A DNA stretch of 64,000 bases from Heterodera schachtii (GCA_023374025.1 SIJG01000016.1:1536642-1600641), one strand, 5' to 3'. Counted from the stretch's first letter, positions 1 to 10,726 are shown. Notes: a model not told the origin generated them from the letters alone. Numbers and translations: made by a program.

Positions 1-1057
1 TATACACTGCAAACTGAATTTTGTAGCGGACAGAAGAATTGGTGGCATTGGCAAATGCCTAAACAAAAATGTATCGAAATTCAAAGACTGTCAATCAGTT
101 TCCATCTCTTTGAAATAGCTGATCCATAAAAGAGGGGTACCATCAGTAATAATTACCCAAATATTATAAGAATATGACCAAACACACCTCTTTGAAGCTG
201 TTGACCCATTCGAGATTTAGTGGACCCATATAATCATGGCGATAGAATCGCTTCGGTTGACCATTTTTGCTCGGCGTGTGTAACCATTTTGACAACGCTT
301 GGCCAGCAGTTGCATTTGGTCCATCATCACAAATTGGATCGGGCAACAGAAGACCAGTATTGATTGAATGCAATTGATCAAGATCAGTGAGAATTGTCGG
401 TGAAGTGCGACTGCGCAAATTGTCCAAATCATCGGCATAGTCAATGCGCAAATGACGAATGTTTGTCACAAAAAGGGGCCAAATCTGACGGACAAAAATA
501 TCCCAAATTGGCTGTTCATCTTCGGTTTCGTCTGAACGCACATCCAACCCCAATTTGGTGCCCATTCTGTCCCAAATTTGCTTGTTGGAACGGAGAAATT
601 CAATGACAGAATGGTCAATGTACCTGACGAAACAAAAAAAAAATGCTACAAAAAAAAAGTTGAAAATTACTCAATCTGAAGATCCTTAAAACGAATTTTG
701 TTGTGTAGCGGACGATCCGGCAACGGAAAATCCAACATTTTGTCATCGATATTCACAGACAGTGTCGGTTCTGGCCCAATGCCCTCGCCAATTATTATTT
801 CTCTCCAAAGTGTGAATTCGCTTTTGCCATCAAAATGTGCGTCCACCAAAACATCGAAACGGTCGGAAAGCAATGCAATTTTGAGACCAAGTTCAGCACG
901 TTCAAAAGATGGAAGAATGTCCATCCACACATCTCCACAAATCCAACTGAAATACGTACGTAAAACGTAAAATACTTAAAAAACAAAAGTGGGGAAAAAG
1001 TGCATGAAGATTCTATCACATAAAAATTTCTCACATTTTCCTTAAACGTCGGTTCAT
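1..1057 (-). CDS. F1 F-box-like family protein, 3' end beyond window (partial)
   Basis: Exons (minus strand) 1057-1035, 946-671, 623-188 and 58 to the window edge. The first three total 735 nt (245 codons) with no stop. The start exon encodes MNRRLRKI and uses the downstream GTGAG donor. The usual donor beside CG has mutated to TTTAAGG, and the phase is unchanged. Residues about 8-45 carry the F-box-like pattern (WICGDVWMDIL, then LGLKIALLSDRFDVLVD). The middle exon shows MGTKLGLDV, PTILTDLDQL, GPNATAGQALSKWLHTP and FKEV. Only the start of exon 4 (AFANATNSSVRYKIQ) is inside the window. If F-box-like, it would be a substrate adaptor of an SCF ubiquitin ligase; that role is inference from the module, not shown by the sequence. 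Confidence 0.7.
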
Positions 1058-1340
1058 TTTGCGGCAATTAGCAGCACAATTATTGTCGTAAGTTGTGATT
1101 GCGAAAAATGAAATTAGGTAACTAAACTAAAAAAACTTTATTTATACAAGTTTATGGGAAGAGTCTGACGGAAAAATTTTTTAAAATTAAATTGCTTAGA
1201 TTTTGACCAAAACAAGTTTTTTTGCTAAAATTTTTGAAAATCTAAAGGAATAGGTGGATCGAAGGCGAGGGAAATTTTGCTTGATGTGAAACTGAGAAAA
1301 AAATTCATCCTTAAAATTTGAAATTTCGTTAAAATGACGC
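1000..1340. repeat. F1 5'-flank block, duplicated at 30780-31090
   Basis: The upstream flank of the first gene contains TTGCGGCAATTAGCAGC, the CTAAAGGAATAGGT box and GTGAAACTGA. The same series, diverged, recurs at 30780-31090, where no downstream gene remains. This looks like a promoter and first-exon segment duplicated without its gene. Confidence 0.55.
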
Positions 1341-1659
1341 CATGAACATAATGCCATAACATTCAAAAAATTCAAATATCTTTTTTATTTTTCCTTTATT
1401 CCTTAAAAGCTTCATAAAAATTCCCAAATTCCAAAACAGTTAAATCAATTTTGATCTACATATTCAATCAGCACTAGGAGCCCCTGGTTTTTTACTGTTT
1501 TTTGGCCATTTCTAAAAAATTTCTTATTCCCGGCAATTACCCGGACTCGAACTAAGGTAATTAAGAGCCGTAATATTTGTTTGAAAAATCAATAAACAAT
1601 AAATTCATAATGATCTATCATCATCATTTGCCAAATAATCCATTCATTCATTCTGCTGA

Positions 1660-1842
1660 CCACTGTGCCCGGGATTCGAGAACACTTTTTCGTTGCTTTG
1701 TCCCTCCGCTGGTGGAGACAATGGCCTAAATTAAATGAAACAATTTGAATTTTGATTAGAAATTTAATAATGGCAAATGCCATTTATTCACTGCTCGCTC
1801 ACCCAAGGGAACTTTTGGAGCCACTGAAAAAAAAAGTGACAT
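1660..1842 (-). pseudogene. F1 remnant: end of exon 4 plus tail exon
   Basis: About 1842-1793 matches the end of an F1 exon 4 up to the GG|GTGAG donor. About 1732-1655 matches a tail exon (PLSPPAEGQSNEK), followed by an F1-type 3' flank. No exon 1-3 sequence is attached. This is a relic of an older copy. Confidence 0.5.
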
Positions 1843-2106
1843 TGTATGCCAAGGTCAAATCAAAAGCAAAGAAATCAAATTTCTGATTTATCATATTAAA
1901 TTGCTTAAATGATTTAATATTACAGGATTAATGGCTTTCAGTTTCTTTCCGAGTATTAGCAGTCTTTCGAACAAAAATCCGCAATTTTGATTTTGAATTT
2001 TAAAATCGGAATTGGTCGAAATTAGTGTCAGTTTTCATGATTAGAGTGACCCCAAAAACTCGAAAACAATTTTATGGCACTAAAACAGTGAAATTGACGA
2101 AATGCA

Positions 2107-2480
2107 TTAAGAAAAGACCAGCCCCTGTACCTGAAAAGGGGTGCTTTTAAGACCAATAATGAGTTCTAAATTACTCAATTTGAAGGTCATTAAAGCGAAT
2201 CGCGGAGAAATCAGTGCCATTTTGATGCCGATTTTAGCACGGCCAAAAAATGGGCAAATGTCCACCCAAACATATCGTTGCACACCCAACTGAAATGGGC
2301 GGAAACTCCGATTGTTTAATGGATAAAATGCCAAATTTGGCTGACATTTTCATCAAAGTTCGTTTCACTTTCTTGGCCACGCGAACAGTTCGCCGTCCTA
2401 ATTGTTGCTTTTCACCAATTGTTGCAGAAGAAATTAAGCAAAGGTCGGCGGAGGAAAATTTTTCCTTTTTTTTTTAGTGG
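2107..2480 (-). pseudogene. F1 remnant: broken F-box-like exon and 5' exon
   Basis: The stretch 2295-2165 matches F1 exon 2. It carries about 2 extra bases near the V-C-N-D start, which shift the frame. It then jumps from SPRFA directly to the exon's last residues, losing roughly 180 nt. The jump lies between two similar CG-A-TTCGCTTT stretches, suggesting deletion between short repeats. Upstream, 2480-2340 resembles the long basic 5' exon of the copy at 25.9 kb, but its start codon is ATT. Not functional. Confidence 0.5.
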
Positions 2481-2589
2481 GCGGCGCAATTAAAATGAAT
2501 TTTATCTAAAGTTTTTTATTAGCTCCTAGGGCGAGGATTCTTAGGTTTTTTATTTATTTTTTTCTGCGGCTTTAATTTGATGAGAAATG

Positions 2590-2915
2590 CCGTTTCGGAG
2601 TCTCACCCAATGCAATTAATGCCACCCCAGAAAATAAATTGGACATTGTTCAAATTGTCATCCAAATTTTTGTCGATTTCCCATTGATCCGTCGCCGCTT
2701 TTTCACTAATTGGACATTTCTTCAACAGCCAATCACCACCACCATAACGTGACATTTCCTCCAGTGTCAGCTTTTCGTTGGTCCGTTCGTTCACCAATTT
2801 TAAAGGTAATTAATCAATTAGTCAGTCAGTTGTTTAATGAAATATGGCCGGCCACCTCTTTGAAATTGTTGACCCATTTAAGATTTGGTGGATTCGAATA
2901 ATAACGATAAAAACA
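2590..2915 (-). pseudogene. F1 remnant: exon 4 fused to a shred of exon 3
   Basis: 2797-2609 encodes an open exon 4 (VNERTNEKLTLEEM, WLLKKCPISEKAA) ending at a normal donor. About 2800-2915 then matches the 3' end of exon 3 and intron 3 of the gene at 36.06-37.32 kb almost base for base, so two different copies are stitched together. The exon 4 is closest to the orphan at 39.16-39.45 kb. Confidence 0.5.
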
Positions 2916-2974
2916 ATTAATCAGAACATCTCTGTGAGCCCCTGTTTTTTTTTAATTTTTAATCTGCTGGCTAC

Positions 2975-3110
2975 CCTGGTAATACTGGAGAATCTGGACT
3001 TCACCCAAAAAAATAATTTTTCTGTTATGAAAAGACCAACCCGGGGATTTTCGGGACTTTTGATCACGAATATGATGTCAGATTTGCAAAAATTATTGAT
3101 AAATTTTTAA
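2975..3110. mobile_element. Half of a GGTAATACTGG-type MITE
   Basis: Starts GGTAATACTGGAGAATCTGG and continues with the same subterminal order (CACCC, TCTGTT, GATCACGAATATGAT, CAGATTTGCAAAAAT) as the left arm of the complete element at 35059-35537. No right arm follows, so it is truncated. Confidence 0.55.
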
Positions 3111-3471
3111 CGAACTTCGTTAGTCAGCGCGCCGCAGGCATCTTTATTAAATTTGGGTAAATGTCTTTGCATTTTTCGAACAATTACTGATCATGATTCT
3201 GGCTGGCATCTTTATTCCGGCCAATTTCGAATTCCCGACTAAGAAAACCAATAAAATTGGTTTTGAGGCCTCCGATAAACATTTATCACCAAATTCCAAT
3301 TGACCATCTCAAAAATGATCGGCTATTTCTCAAGTACATATATTGAACAAAAATTCTAAAACAAACAGACAAATAAATAAAGCATTTCTGAGAGAGAATA
3401 AGCATCAAATTCATTTGCAATTGATGAAATCATCGACCATTTCTCAAATAAATTAATTCACTTCCGCGCAC
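3111..3471. other. 3' flank of the F1 gene at 3472-4749
   Basis: Contains the 3' flank shared by F1 copies (GCATTTCTGAGAGAGAATAA, GCATCAAAT, ATCGACCATTTCTCAAAT). Beyond it I see only AT-rich sequence and no gene. The conservation suggests a shared 3' UTR; no other RNA or terminator is evident. Confidence 0.5.
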
Positions 3472-4749
3472 TCAGACGACATTTTGGTTGCTTTGATCCG
3501 CTTCTTCGTCCGTTGGTGGAGACAATGGCCTAAAATTAAGTTTTTATTTTAATCAAATTACGTTGTTGCTGCTCTCACCCAATGCTATGATTGCCACGCC
3601 ACAAATTAAATGTGACATTGTTCAATTTGCCGTCCAATTTTTCGTTGTTTTTCCACTGAATCGTCGCCGCCTTTTCACTAATTGGGCATCGCTTCAACAG
3701 CCAATAAACAGCAGAACGTGTCACTTTCTCCAATGTCAGCTTTTCCTTGGTTCGTTCATTCACCGATTCAAATGGCTCAACAGTTGGCATTGTTTTCACA
3801 CGATCAATTCGAATAATGTAACTGACGGAAGAAATGGCACGGAGAAATGCCTAAACAAAAACCAAACGCAAATCAAAGGCAATCAAATCAGTCAAAATAT
3901 AGCTGGTCACCTCTTTCAAATTGTTGAGCCATTCAGGTTGACCACGATAATCATGGCAATGCAATCGCTTCGGTTGACCATTTTTGCTCGGCGTGTGTAA
4001 CCACTTGGACAACACTTGGCCAGCAGTTGCATTTGGCCCATCGTCAGCAATTACGTCGGGGCACAGATAATAGGAATCGATTGAATTCAGATGATCAAGA
4101 TCGTTGAGAATTGTCGGTGAAATGTGGCGACGCAAATTGTCCAAATGATCGCCACCGTTAATGGCCAACTGGCGGATGTTTGTCGCAAAAATTGGCCAAA
4201 TTTCACGGGCCAAAACATCCCAAATCGGCATAATAACATTTGTGTCTGATTCTATTCGAATGAGCAAGTCGGTGCCATTTCTGTCCCAAATTTGCTTGTT
4301 GGAACGGAGAAATTCAATGACGGAATGATCAATATACCTGACGAAACAAAAAATGCTTTAAAATGCTACAAAAAAAAAAACAGTTGAAAATTACTCAATC
4401 CAAAGGAAGTGAAAGCGGATTTTGTTTGGAAGCGGACGATCCGGCAAAGGTAATTCCACATAATTGCCACCAATCAGTACAGACAGTGTCGGTTCTGGTC
4501 CAATGCCCTCGCAAATTGTTATTTCTCTCCAAATTGTCAATTCCGTTTTTCCATCAAAATGCGCGTCAACCAAAACATCGAAACGGTCGGAAAGCAATGC
4601 AATTTTGAGTCCGAGTTGAACACGGTTAAAAGATGGCAGAATGTCCATCCAAACGTCGCCACAAATCCAACTGAAACATGGGAAAAAAGAATTTAGTAAA
4701 TGAAAAAATTGTGTAATTAAAAAAAAAAAAATTTTTACCGTCTGTTCAT
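3472..4749 (-). CDS. F1 F-box-like family protein, complete, 347 aa
   Basis: Exons 4749-4739, 4670-4395, 4337-3911, 3850-3579 and 3529-3472 sum to 1044 nt with phases 2, 2, 0, 2. The first exon is only 11 nt (MNR plus two bases of Arg). Residues about 5-40 carry the F-box-like module (WICGDVWMDIL, LGLKIALLSDRFDVLVDAHF). Residues about 97-238 are the family's middle region (PIWDVLAREIWPIF, SPTILNDLDHLNSID, GPNATAGQVLSKWLHTP). Residues about 239-329 hold VNERTKEKLTLEKV and WLLKRCPISEKAA. The acidic tail is PLSPPTDEEADQSNQNVV. All splice sites are GT-AG. I see no signal peptide or membrane segment. Role as an SCF substrate adaptor is inferred from the module only. An F2-type TATA box lies about 110 bp upstream. 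Confidence 0.75.
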
Positions 4750-4855
4750 TTGTTTTGCTGCAATTAGCACACTTTTGCCGTTTTACAATTAATTAGGTAA
4801 TTGGTGTCACAAAAATTCAGAATATGGAATGAGAAGGAGGAGAAGAAAAAAGGCA

Positions 4856-4863
4856 TTTTTATA
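4856..4863 (-). promoter_or_regulatory. TATA box (F2-type promoter block) upstream of an F1 gene
   Basis: TATAAAAA followed by TGCCTTTTTTC on the minus strand, about 110 nt before the ATG at 4749. The same block sits in front of the F2 genes (46982-46989, 60452-60459, about 61660-61667, 49349-49356 on plus). Here it precedes an F1 gene, so either the promoter was shared by recombination or it is a relic of a lost F2 copy. Confidence 0.5.
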
Positions 4864-4915
4864 CTAAAATATTAGCCTAGAAATTCGGGGGTTGGAAAAG
4901 TCGGCGTTTGTCGGT

Positions 4916-4924
4916 TATAAAAAG
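4916..4924 (+). promoter_or_regulatory. TATA box of small secreted-type ORF
   Basis: TATAAAAAG lies 31-39 nt before the ATG at 4955, the spacing expected for a TATA box with a very short 5' leader. Confidence 0.4.
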
Positions 4925-4954
4925 GAATGGGTCGTTTGACGCAAAAGCCATTCA

Positions 4955-5170
4955 ATGAAATATTCTTTTGATCAAAACACCTTTTATTTACCAGAGTTTT
5001 CCTCTCCTTTTTTTGCCATGACTTCCAATAATAATAATTTTCTGTTGTTTATTTTTCTGATCGTCGCATTGTTTCTCAACGACGGCTTATGTCAGCAACA
5101 AAACACAACAACAACAACAACAGCAAAAACAGCAGCAGGTGCTGTGATTTTGATGAACAGCAATTTTTGA
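4955..5170 (+). CDS. Small secreted-type peptide, 71 aa (or 49 aa)
   Basis: The open frame from 4955 contains a second ATG at 5018. From there the product starts MTSNNNN, followed by a strong hydrophobic core (FLLFIFLIVALFL) and a plausible signal-peptidase site after DGLC or CQQQ. The predicted mature part is short and Thr/Ala-rich (QQQN, six Thr, AKTAAGAVIL) and ends NSNF. I recognise no family. A decayed relative at about 44690-44835 retains the AGAVIL and NSNF end and sits upstream of another F1 gene in the same divergent position, so the pair was duplicated together. It could also be a first exon or non-coding; length and coding evidence are weak. Confidence 0.35.
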   Translation: MKYSFDQNTFYLPEFSSPFFAMTSNNNNFLLFIFLIVALFLNDGLCQQQNTTTTTTAKTAAGAVILMNSNF

Positions 5171-6044
5171 AATCCAAAAAATTAAACTTTTTAGAGGCTT
5201 TCCCATTAAAAAAACGAAAATTGAACACGTAAATTCCAATGGTAGTGGTGGGATGGGACGTAATCGCAATTTTCGTATCGCGGACATTTTTTCACAAGAT
5301 TTTCTACCGCGTTTTGTGTCTAATTTTCGATTTGGTCCGTATTCTATCCACCCCATTGTACATATGAGGCAATCGGAATTCCAACTTTTTATGTGTAATA
5401 TGATTATGTCCAACTTTTGCCGTCATTTTTCGGCATCCCAATCAGACTTTTGTCGGGAATTGGAATAAAAGCCCCCCCCCCAAATCAACGGGAACGGCGT
5501 TTCATGCGTCAAATGTCTTCCCCCACCCGTCGCGGATTCCATGGACAAATGCCATGAGAGCATTTTGGCATTTGGTGACTGAAGACGGCCGGCACATTTG
5601 TCTTGGAAAGAAATTGAGGATTTTGAAATGCGAAGTGAAAACGGATGGATTAAGATTACGGGTGATAAAAGGATTTGATAAATCATCATTGTATTGTTGA
5701 TAATTGTATTTGTCCCTATGTATATTATATGTATGTGAATTTGTTTTGTTATTGCATATTTCTGTCCATTTTAATTTTGTTTGAGTGATGTTCTCTTATA
5801 TGTGTCTTGGAAAATTTTAAAAAGAATTTATTTGGTTTTAATCAAATTTTATAAGTCTTGTTTAGGAGTCCCCATTTTGTCCATTTTTCCGCATTTTGAA
5901 CCGCGCCAAAAACAATTCAATAGGCTTAAACTTTTTAATTGATATTAAAAGTATTTGTATTTGAACAAAAGAACAAATAAAAGAAAAAAAGAGAGCATCA
6001 AATCAAAATCCAATTGGTTGAGATCATCGACCATTTCTCAAATA
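5171..6044. other. No gene seen
   Basis: AT-rich sequence with a C9 run at 5471-5479. It is similar around 5240-5340 to the region after the decayed peptide copy (44.88-44.98 kb). About 5930-6040 resembles the F1 3' flank. No supported ORF or RNA. Confidence 0.4.
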
Positions 6045-6105
6045 TAATTAATTTTCGTTGCTTTCGTCCGCTTCTTTCTCTTCTTCCGCTGCTGGTGGCG
6101 ACAAT
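6045..6105 (-). pseudogene. Orphan F1 tail exon
   Basis: About 6105-6050 reads as an acidic F1 tail (LSPPAAEEEKEADESNEN, stop) with the F1 3' flank after it. The acceptor side is lost (ATTTAATTG in place of the AG-GCC junction) and no upstream exon is attached. Relic of a deleted copy. Confidence 0.45.
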
Positions 6106-6506
6106 TAAATAAGCCTTGGTATGGTTTTAATAAAAGGCCCTATTAGCCTCCAAAATTTTAGCTGAGATACAAAAGAGTTATGGCCAAAAAGCCTCAAAAA
6201 TTGAATTTGACTCAAATTTTTCTCCAAAGGCTTTTTTTCATTTTTGGTGTCCAATCAATGAATGACCGATAATTTTTCACTTCAGACCCCCATTCTTACC
6301 AGTGCTTTTTCCCATTTGCCCTACCGGGAATTCCCGCCCCGGTCCCGTACAACCCTAATTTCAATTGATACTAAAGAAATTGCATAAAAAAGCAAGCAAA
6401 TAAATGTATTAAAGAAAGAATTAACAAAAGCATTTCTGAGAGAAAATGATGGCATAAAATCAAATTTCAATTTTGTGAGATCGGTCATTTCTCAAATATA
6501 ATTAAT

Positions 6507-8061
6507 TCATTTCCGCGCAGTCCGACGATATTTCGATGCTTTGACCCGCTTCCTCTTTTTCTTCGTCCGCTGGTGACCATAAGGCCTGAAATTAAATACA
6601 ATTTGAATTTGTGTGAATTGAATTATCTTTTACAAATTACCCAATCGAACTTTTGCCATCATACAAATTAAATTGAACATAGTTCAAATAGTCGTAGTTT
6701 TCCCATTGAATCGCCGACGCCTTTTCACTAATTGGACATCGCTTCAGCAGCCAATCACCACTACTTCCATAACGTAACACATTCTCCAATGTCAGCTTTT
6801 CTTTGGTTCGTTCGTTCTCCAATTCAAACGGTCCAATTGGTGTTGAATCATAAAGTTCAAGTCGAATTTTGTAGCTGACTGAAGCGGTGGAACGGAGAAA
6901 TGCCTTAACAAAAAGGAAGCGAAAATCAAATGCAATCGATCAATTAGTTGTTTAATGAATAGGCCGACCATCTTTTAACCAGGGGGTTACCGAACCACGA
7001 ACCCAAATTCGAATAAAAAGTCGAAAATTCAAATTCCAACTTTTCGTTCGAATTTGGGTTCGGAAAAAAGACCGCTTTTAAAGTACGCCTGAAAGCCCAC
7101 CTCTTTTCAAATTGTTAACCTATCCGATTAAAAATTTTGAATTTTTTTTCTAAAATTGAGTGATGCCAGCGGTATTATACTCAACTTATGAGAATGTGAC
7201 CAAACGCACCTCCTTGAAACTGTTGACCCAATCTAAGTTCACTTTTTTGTCAAAATCCGCACAAAACAATCGCTTCGCCCGTCCGTCGGTGGTCGGAGTG
7301 TGTAACCATTTGGTCAACGCTTGGCCAGCAGTTGCATTTGGCCCATCGTCAGCAATTCCATCGGGGAACAGTCCATAGGAAATGAATGAATGCAATTGAT
7401 CAAGATCAGTGAGAATTGTCGGTGAAATCAGGCGACGCAAATTGTCCAAATGATCGCCATCGTCAATGCCAAGATGGTGAATGTTTGTGGCAAAAACGGG
7501 CCAAATTTCACTGGCCAAAACATCCCAAATTGGCTGGACATTTGAAATAGACAATTCCAATTCGCTGCCACTTCTGTCCCAAATTTGCTTGTTGGCATGG
7601 AGAAATTCAATGACGGAATGGTCAATGTAGCTGAAAAGGGAACAACATACAGAAAAAAGTTTTAAAACACACAGAAAATGACAAATTTACTCAATCCGAA
7701 GGAGACAAACGCGGATTTTGTTGGGCAGCGGACGGTCCGGCAATGGAAACTCCACATATTTGTCATCGGTCCATTCAGACAGTGTCGGTTCTGGTCCAAT
7801 GCCCTCGCAAATTATTATTTCTCTCCAAATTGTCAATTCCTTTTTTCCATCAAAATGCGTGTCCACCAAAACATCGAAACTGTCGGAAAGCAATGCAATT
7901 TTGAGGCCAAGTTGGGCATGGTCAAAAGATGGGAAAATGTCCATCCAAACGTCGCTACAAATCCAACTAAATTTGTTTTTAAAAAATTTGGAAAATGAAA
8001 AATTTGCAATTTTAAAAAAATTTATAATTTTTCAGATACTAATTGCTGACCGTCGGTTCAT
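6507..8061 (-). CDS. F1 F-box-like family protein with basic tail, 349 aa
   Basis: Exons 8061-8051, 7966-7691, 7630-7210, 6903-6641 and 6585-6507 total 1050 nt in the family phases. The first donor is GGTCAGC, weaker than in sister copies. F-box-like module about residues 5-45 (DVWMDIFPSFDHAQLGLK, LLSDSFDVLVDTHF). The middle exon has ELSISNVQPIWDVLASEIW and GPNATAGQALTKWLHTP. Exon 4 has ENERTKEKLTLENV and LLKRCPISEKASA. A one-base deletion in exon 5 relative to sister copies moves the Glu-rich tail into a Lys/Arg frame (RTKKKRKRVKASKYRR), giving an NLS-like end. Intron 3 (6904-7209) holds a hairpin-forming insert at about 6995-7065 (GAACCCAAATTCGAA and its complement). Confidence 0.7.
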
Positions 8062-8807
8062 TTTGGTGGTTCAATTAGCACAATTTTCCCTTTTCCAATT
8101 GATTAATTGGTGTGTCATAAAAAGCAAAAAAAAAAAAAAAATTATGTTAACTTAAAAAAGAGAGAACAACAATTAGGAAAAATAGGAGAGCAAAAATAAC
8201 ACAAAAACATAATAACAAAAACATTTTGGGCTGGCTCTATTATAGTATAGTTTGTCCCATACAATTTTTTGGATTTCAAAATAATAAAAAAAATCGATTA
8301 AAATGTCTTGTGTTTTTACCAATGATTTTTACATCAAAAACCCACCCCCACCCCTGTGGTTTTTCGTAAGCTCACGAAAGTGCAAAAGTGCCGAAAATTC
8401 TATCATTTAAAAATTCCTCACATTTAAAAAAATTTATCCTTAAATTTTTAAGGCAAGGTTAATCTTGGATATTCGCCCCATAAATACATAAATTTTTATC
8501 AAGTGGCTATTTTATGTAAAACTATCACCAAAAACTCCCAAATTTTAAATATATTTTTCTGTTTGTGACTTTTTATTCCTTAGGGTAACAATAGTAAAAT
8601 TCGAAGGAAAGCACCAACAAATGAAAGAGAGAGAATTCTGAGATAAAACGAAAGATCAAATCCGTTTCCAATTGGTGAGATCGTCGACCATTTCTCAAAT
8701 AAAATTAATTTTCATTGCTTTCATTCGTCCGCTTTTAATGTCCACTTTACGTTTTATGAAGCTTCTTGCATTGCGTGAGAGAGAGAGTGAAAGCAGCTTT
8801 TGCTTGG
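8062..8807. other. Upstream flank and F1 3'-flank relic
   Basis: 8062-8230 is the AT-rich 5' flank of the gene ending at 8061. A GGCTCTATTATAG end at about 8233 looks like one terminus of a GGCTCTATT-type MITE without its partner. About 8600-8740 repeats the F1 3' flank plus the last codons of a tail exon (KADE, stop; minus strand). No intact gene. Confidence 0.4.
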
Positions 8808-8815
8808 CTCTATTA

Positions 8816-9310
8816 CAGTGTATACGACTATAAAATAATTTGACAACTTTAATTTATGGCCAAAAGTTTAGAAAGTCAAATTTTCTGGCCATAATTTTTT
8901 AGAAATTTTGCAGAATAACAGAGGAATCTTGGGGCTAGCTTTTGATTGGGCTCTCTATACACAAAATGATTTGACAATTCTTTAATTTATGGCCAAAAGT
9001 TTAGAAAGTCAAATTTTCTGGCCATAATTTTTTAGAAATTTTGCAGAATAACAGAGGAATCTTGGGGCTAGCTTTTGATTGGGCTCTCTATACACAAAAT
9101 GATTTGACAATTCTTTAATTTATGGCCAAAAGTTTAGAAAGTCAAATTTTCTGGCCATAATTTTTTAGAAATTTTGCAGAATAACAGAGGAATCTTTGTG
9201 CTATCGAGTGATATCAAAAATATTGAATTCGGGTGTTTCTAGAAAAAGTTATTGGTACATTAAAATTGCCAAATTATTTTATGGCCGTGTGAACTGCAAT
9301 AGAGCCCCCC
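8816..9310. mobile_element. GGCTCTATT-type MITE with internal 133-bp tandem repeat
   Basis: Terminal inverted repeats: left GGCTCTATTACAGTGTATAC, right (complement) GGCTCTATTGCAGTTCACAC, both running on into CATAAAATAATTTG-like sequence. TTTTGCTT at 8808-8815 and 9311-9318 is an 8-bp target duplication, with four extra C at the right end. From about 8837 to 9200 a 133-bp unit (TTTATGGCCAAAAGTTTAG to GCTCTCTATACACAAAATGA) repeats about 2.7 times. No ORF. Confidence 0.65.
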
Positions 9311-9318
9311 TTTTGCTT

Positions 9319-10726
9319 TTTAATTGATGTCGGTCACATTTAATTTTTCACACTTCATTTAGGCGATTGTCTCCACTAAATGTGGATCAGATGACGCAAA
9401 AGAGTGCCGAGCCCAGCGGAAGAAAAGTGTGAATGAATTATTTGGAAATGACAAATGATGGATCATTAGGAATGGAAATTGATATGCTGCTGGATAATTG
9501 CTCCTCACATTTATGTATTGTTTTGCTTCTTTCGTTTGAATGCATTTAATTTGTTTGTTTTGTTGAAAATATTGAGTTTAATGATTGGTAAGAGTTGGAT
9601 TCAAGGGATAAACCAAAAATACGTTTTAATGGTTCTTAAATGACGTATAAATTAATCGGTATGATCATTTTCTGGCGTAAAACCGACGATTTCAGGGTGA
9701 AATACAATTTTTTTACCGAAAAAATAATTGGGTAATTATAGCATTTTAAAAGGTCAAATTCAGACAAATTTAGTATCATTCGAAAACTCTTGGTAAGTCA
9801 AGTCTAAAAGTCAAAGAAAAATATCAAAACGGAGCCATCTAAGCACTGGGACAACTGATTCCCAGTGAATATAGACATTTCAGTATTCAAAAAAAATTTT
9901 CAAGAATACACGAATAAATTCTTATTTCAATTATGAATCCGAAAAAGGATTAATTGACCATTTCTCAAATAATAATTCGTTGTTTTATGGGTTTTCAGGA
10001 TCAGAGATTCCATTCAACAGCCATTTCGACCATGTTCGAATTCCGAACCCGGGTTCGAAGACGACAAAGAATTTGATGCAGTAAATGGGAATTTTGTAAG
10101 TGCAAATTTGCGAAGGATTCCGGTGATAAGCAAAGTCATAATAATGTGTTTCCTCAAACTCAAAAGGTTACCAAAAATTAATTAATTACTCATTAATTAG
10201 GGCGGCATTTTATTTACATTGTTTTGCTTAAAAGCATTAAGAAAGAAGCATCACAAAACGCATTTTATTTGAACGTCAAAAGCTGCGTCAATAAAAAAAA
10301 AAGAAAAAATTTTTTCAGAGTTTTTGAAAAAAAGATTTTGGCAATTGGCATTATTAATTATGTCGGAATGACAAAATTTCCGTTATCTTTCAAAAAATCA
10401 GTGGCAAAAAAAAAGTTTAGAAAACAACTTTTTTGAAGTTTTCTGGCCATAACTTTTTTGAAACACAACGAAAAATTTTTGAAAATTTGTCATCAAATAG
10501 AGGATTATTTTGGCTATAAAATGACGCCAAAAATGTTTAATTTTGATGCTTTTGAAAAAAGTTATGATCGGTTAAAATTGCTAAATTATTTTATGGTCAT
10601 GTGAACTGCAATAGAGCCTCGATTCACATTAAGATTTGCTTGTTGGAAAAGGATTTTCAAGAAACAATTATTTATTCTGGCACCAATCAATTGTATAACG
10701 GCAAAAGTGCGCTAATCGCAGCAAAA
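9319..10726. other. Non-coding, scattered element relics
   Basis: 9361-9443 on plus resembles an F1 tail exon (TTAG, GCGATTGTCTCCAC) but has no partner exons. About 9990-10080 holds a GTTCGAATTCC/GGGTTCGAA hairpin. About 10570-10616 ends TTATTTTATGGTCATGTG, AACTGCAATAGAGCC, the right terminus of another GGCTCTATT-type element. I see no gene. Confidence 0.4.

Noticed and set aside
5471..5690. ORF with a C9 tract near the small secreted-type peptide
   Set aside because: No splice partner, no paralogue kept in frame, and low-complexity start.
8837..9200. CRISPR-like spaced repeats
   Set aside because: The 133-bp units are contiguous, with no unique spacers, in a eukaryotic genome; it is an ordinary tandem repeat inside a MITE.
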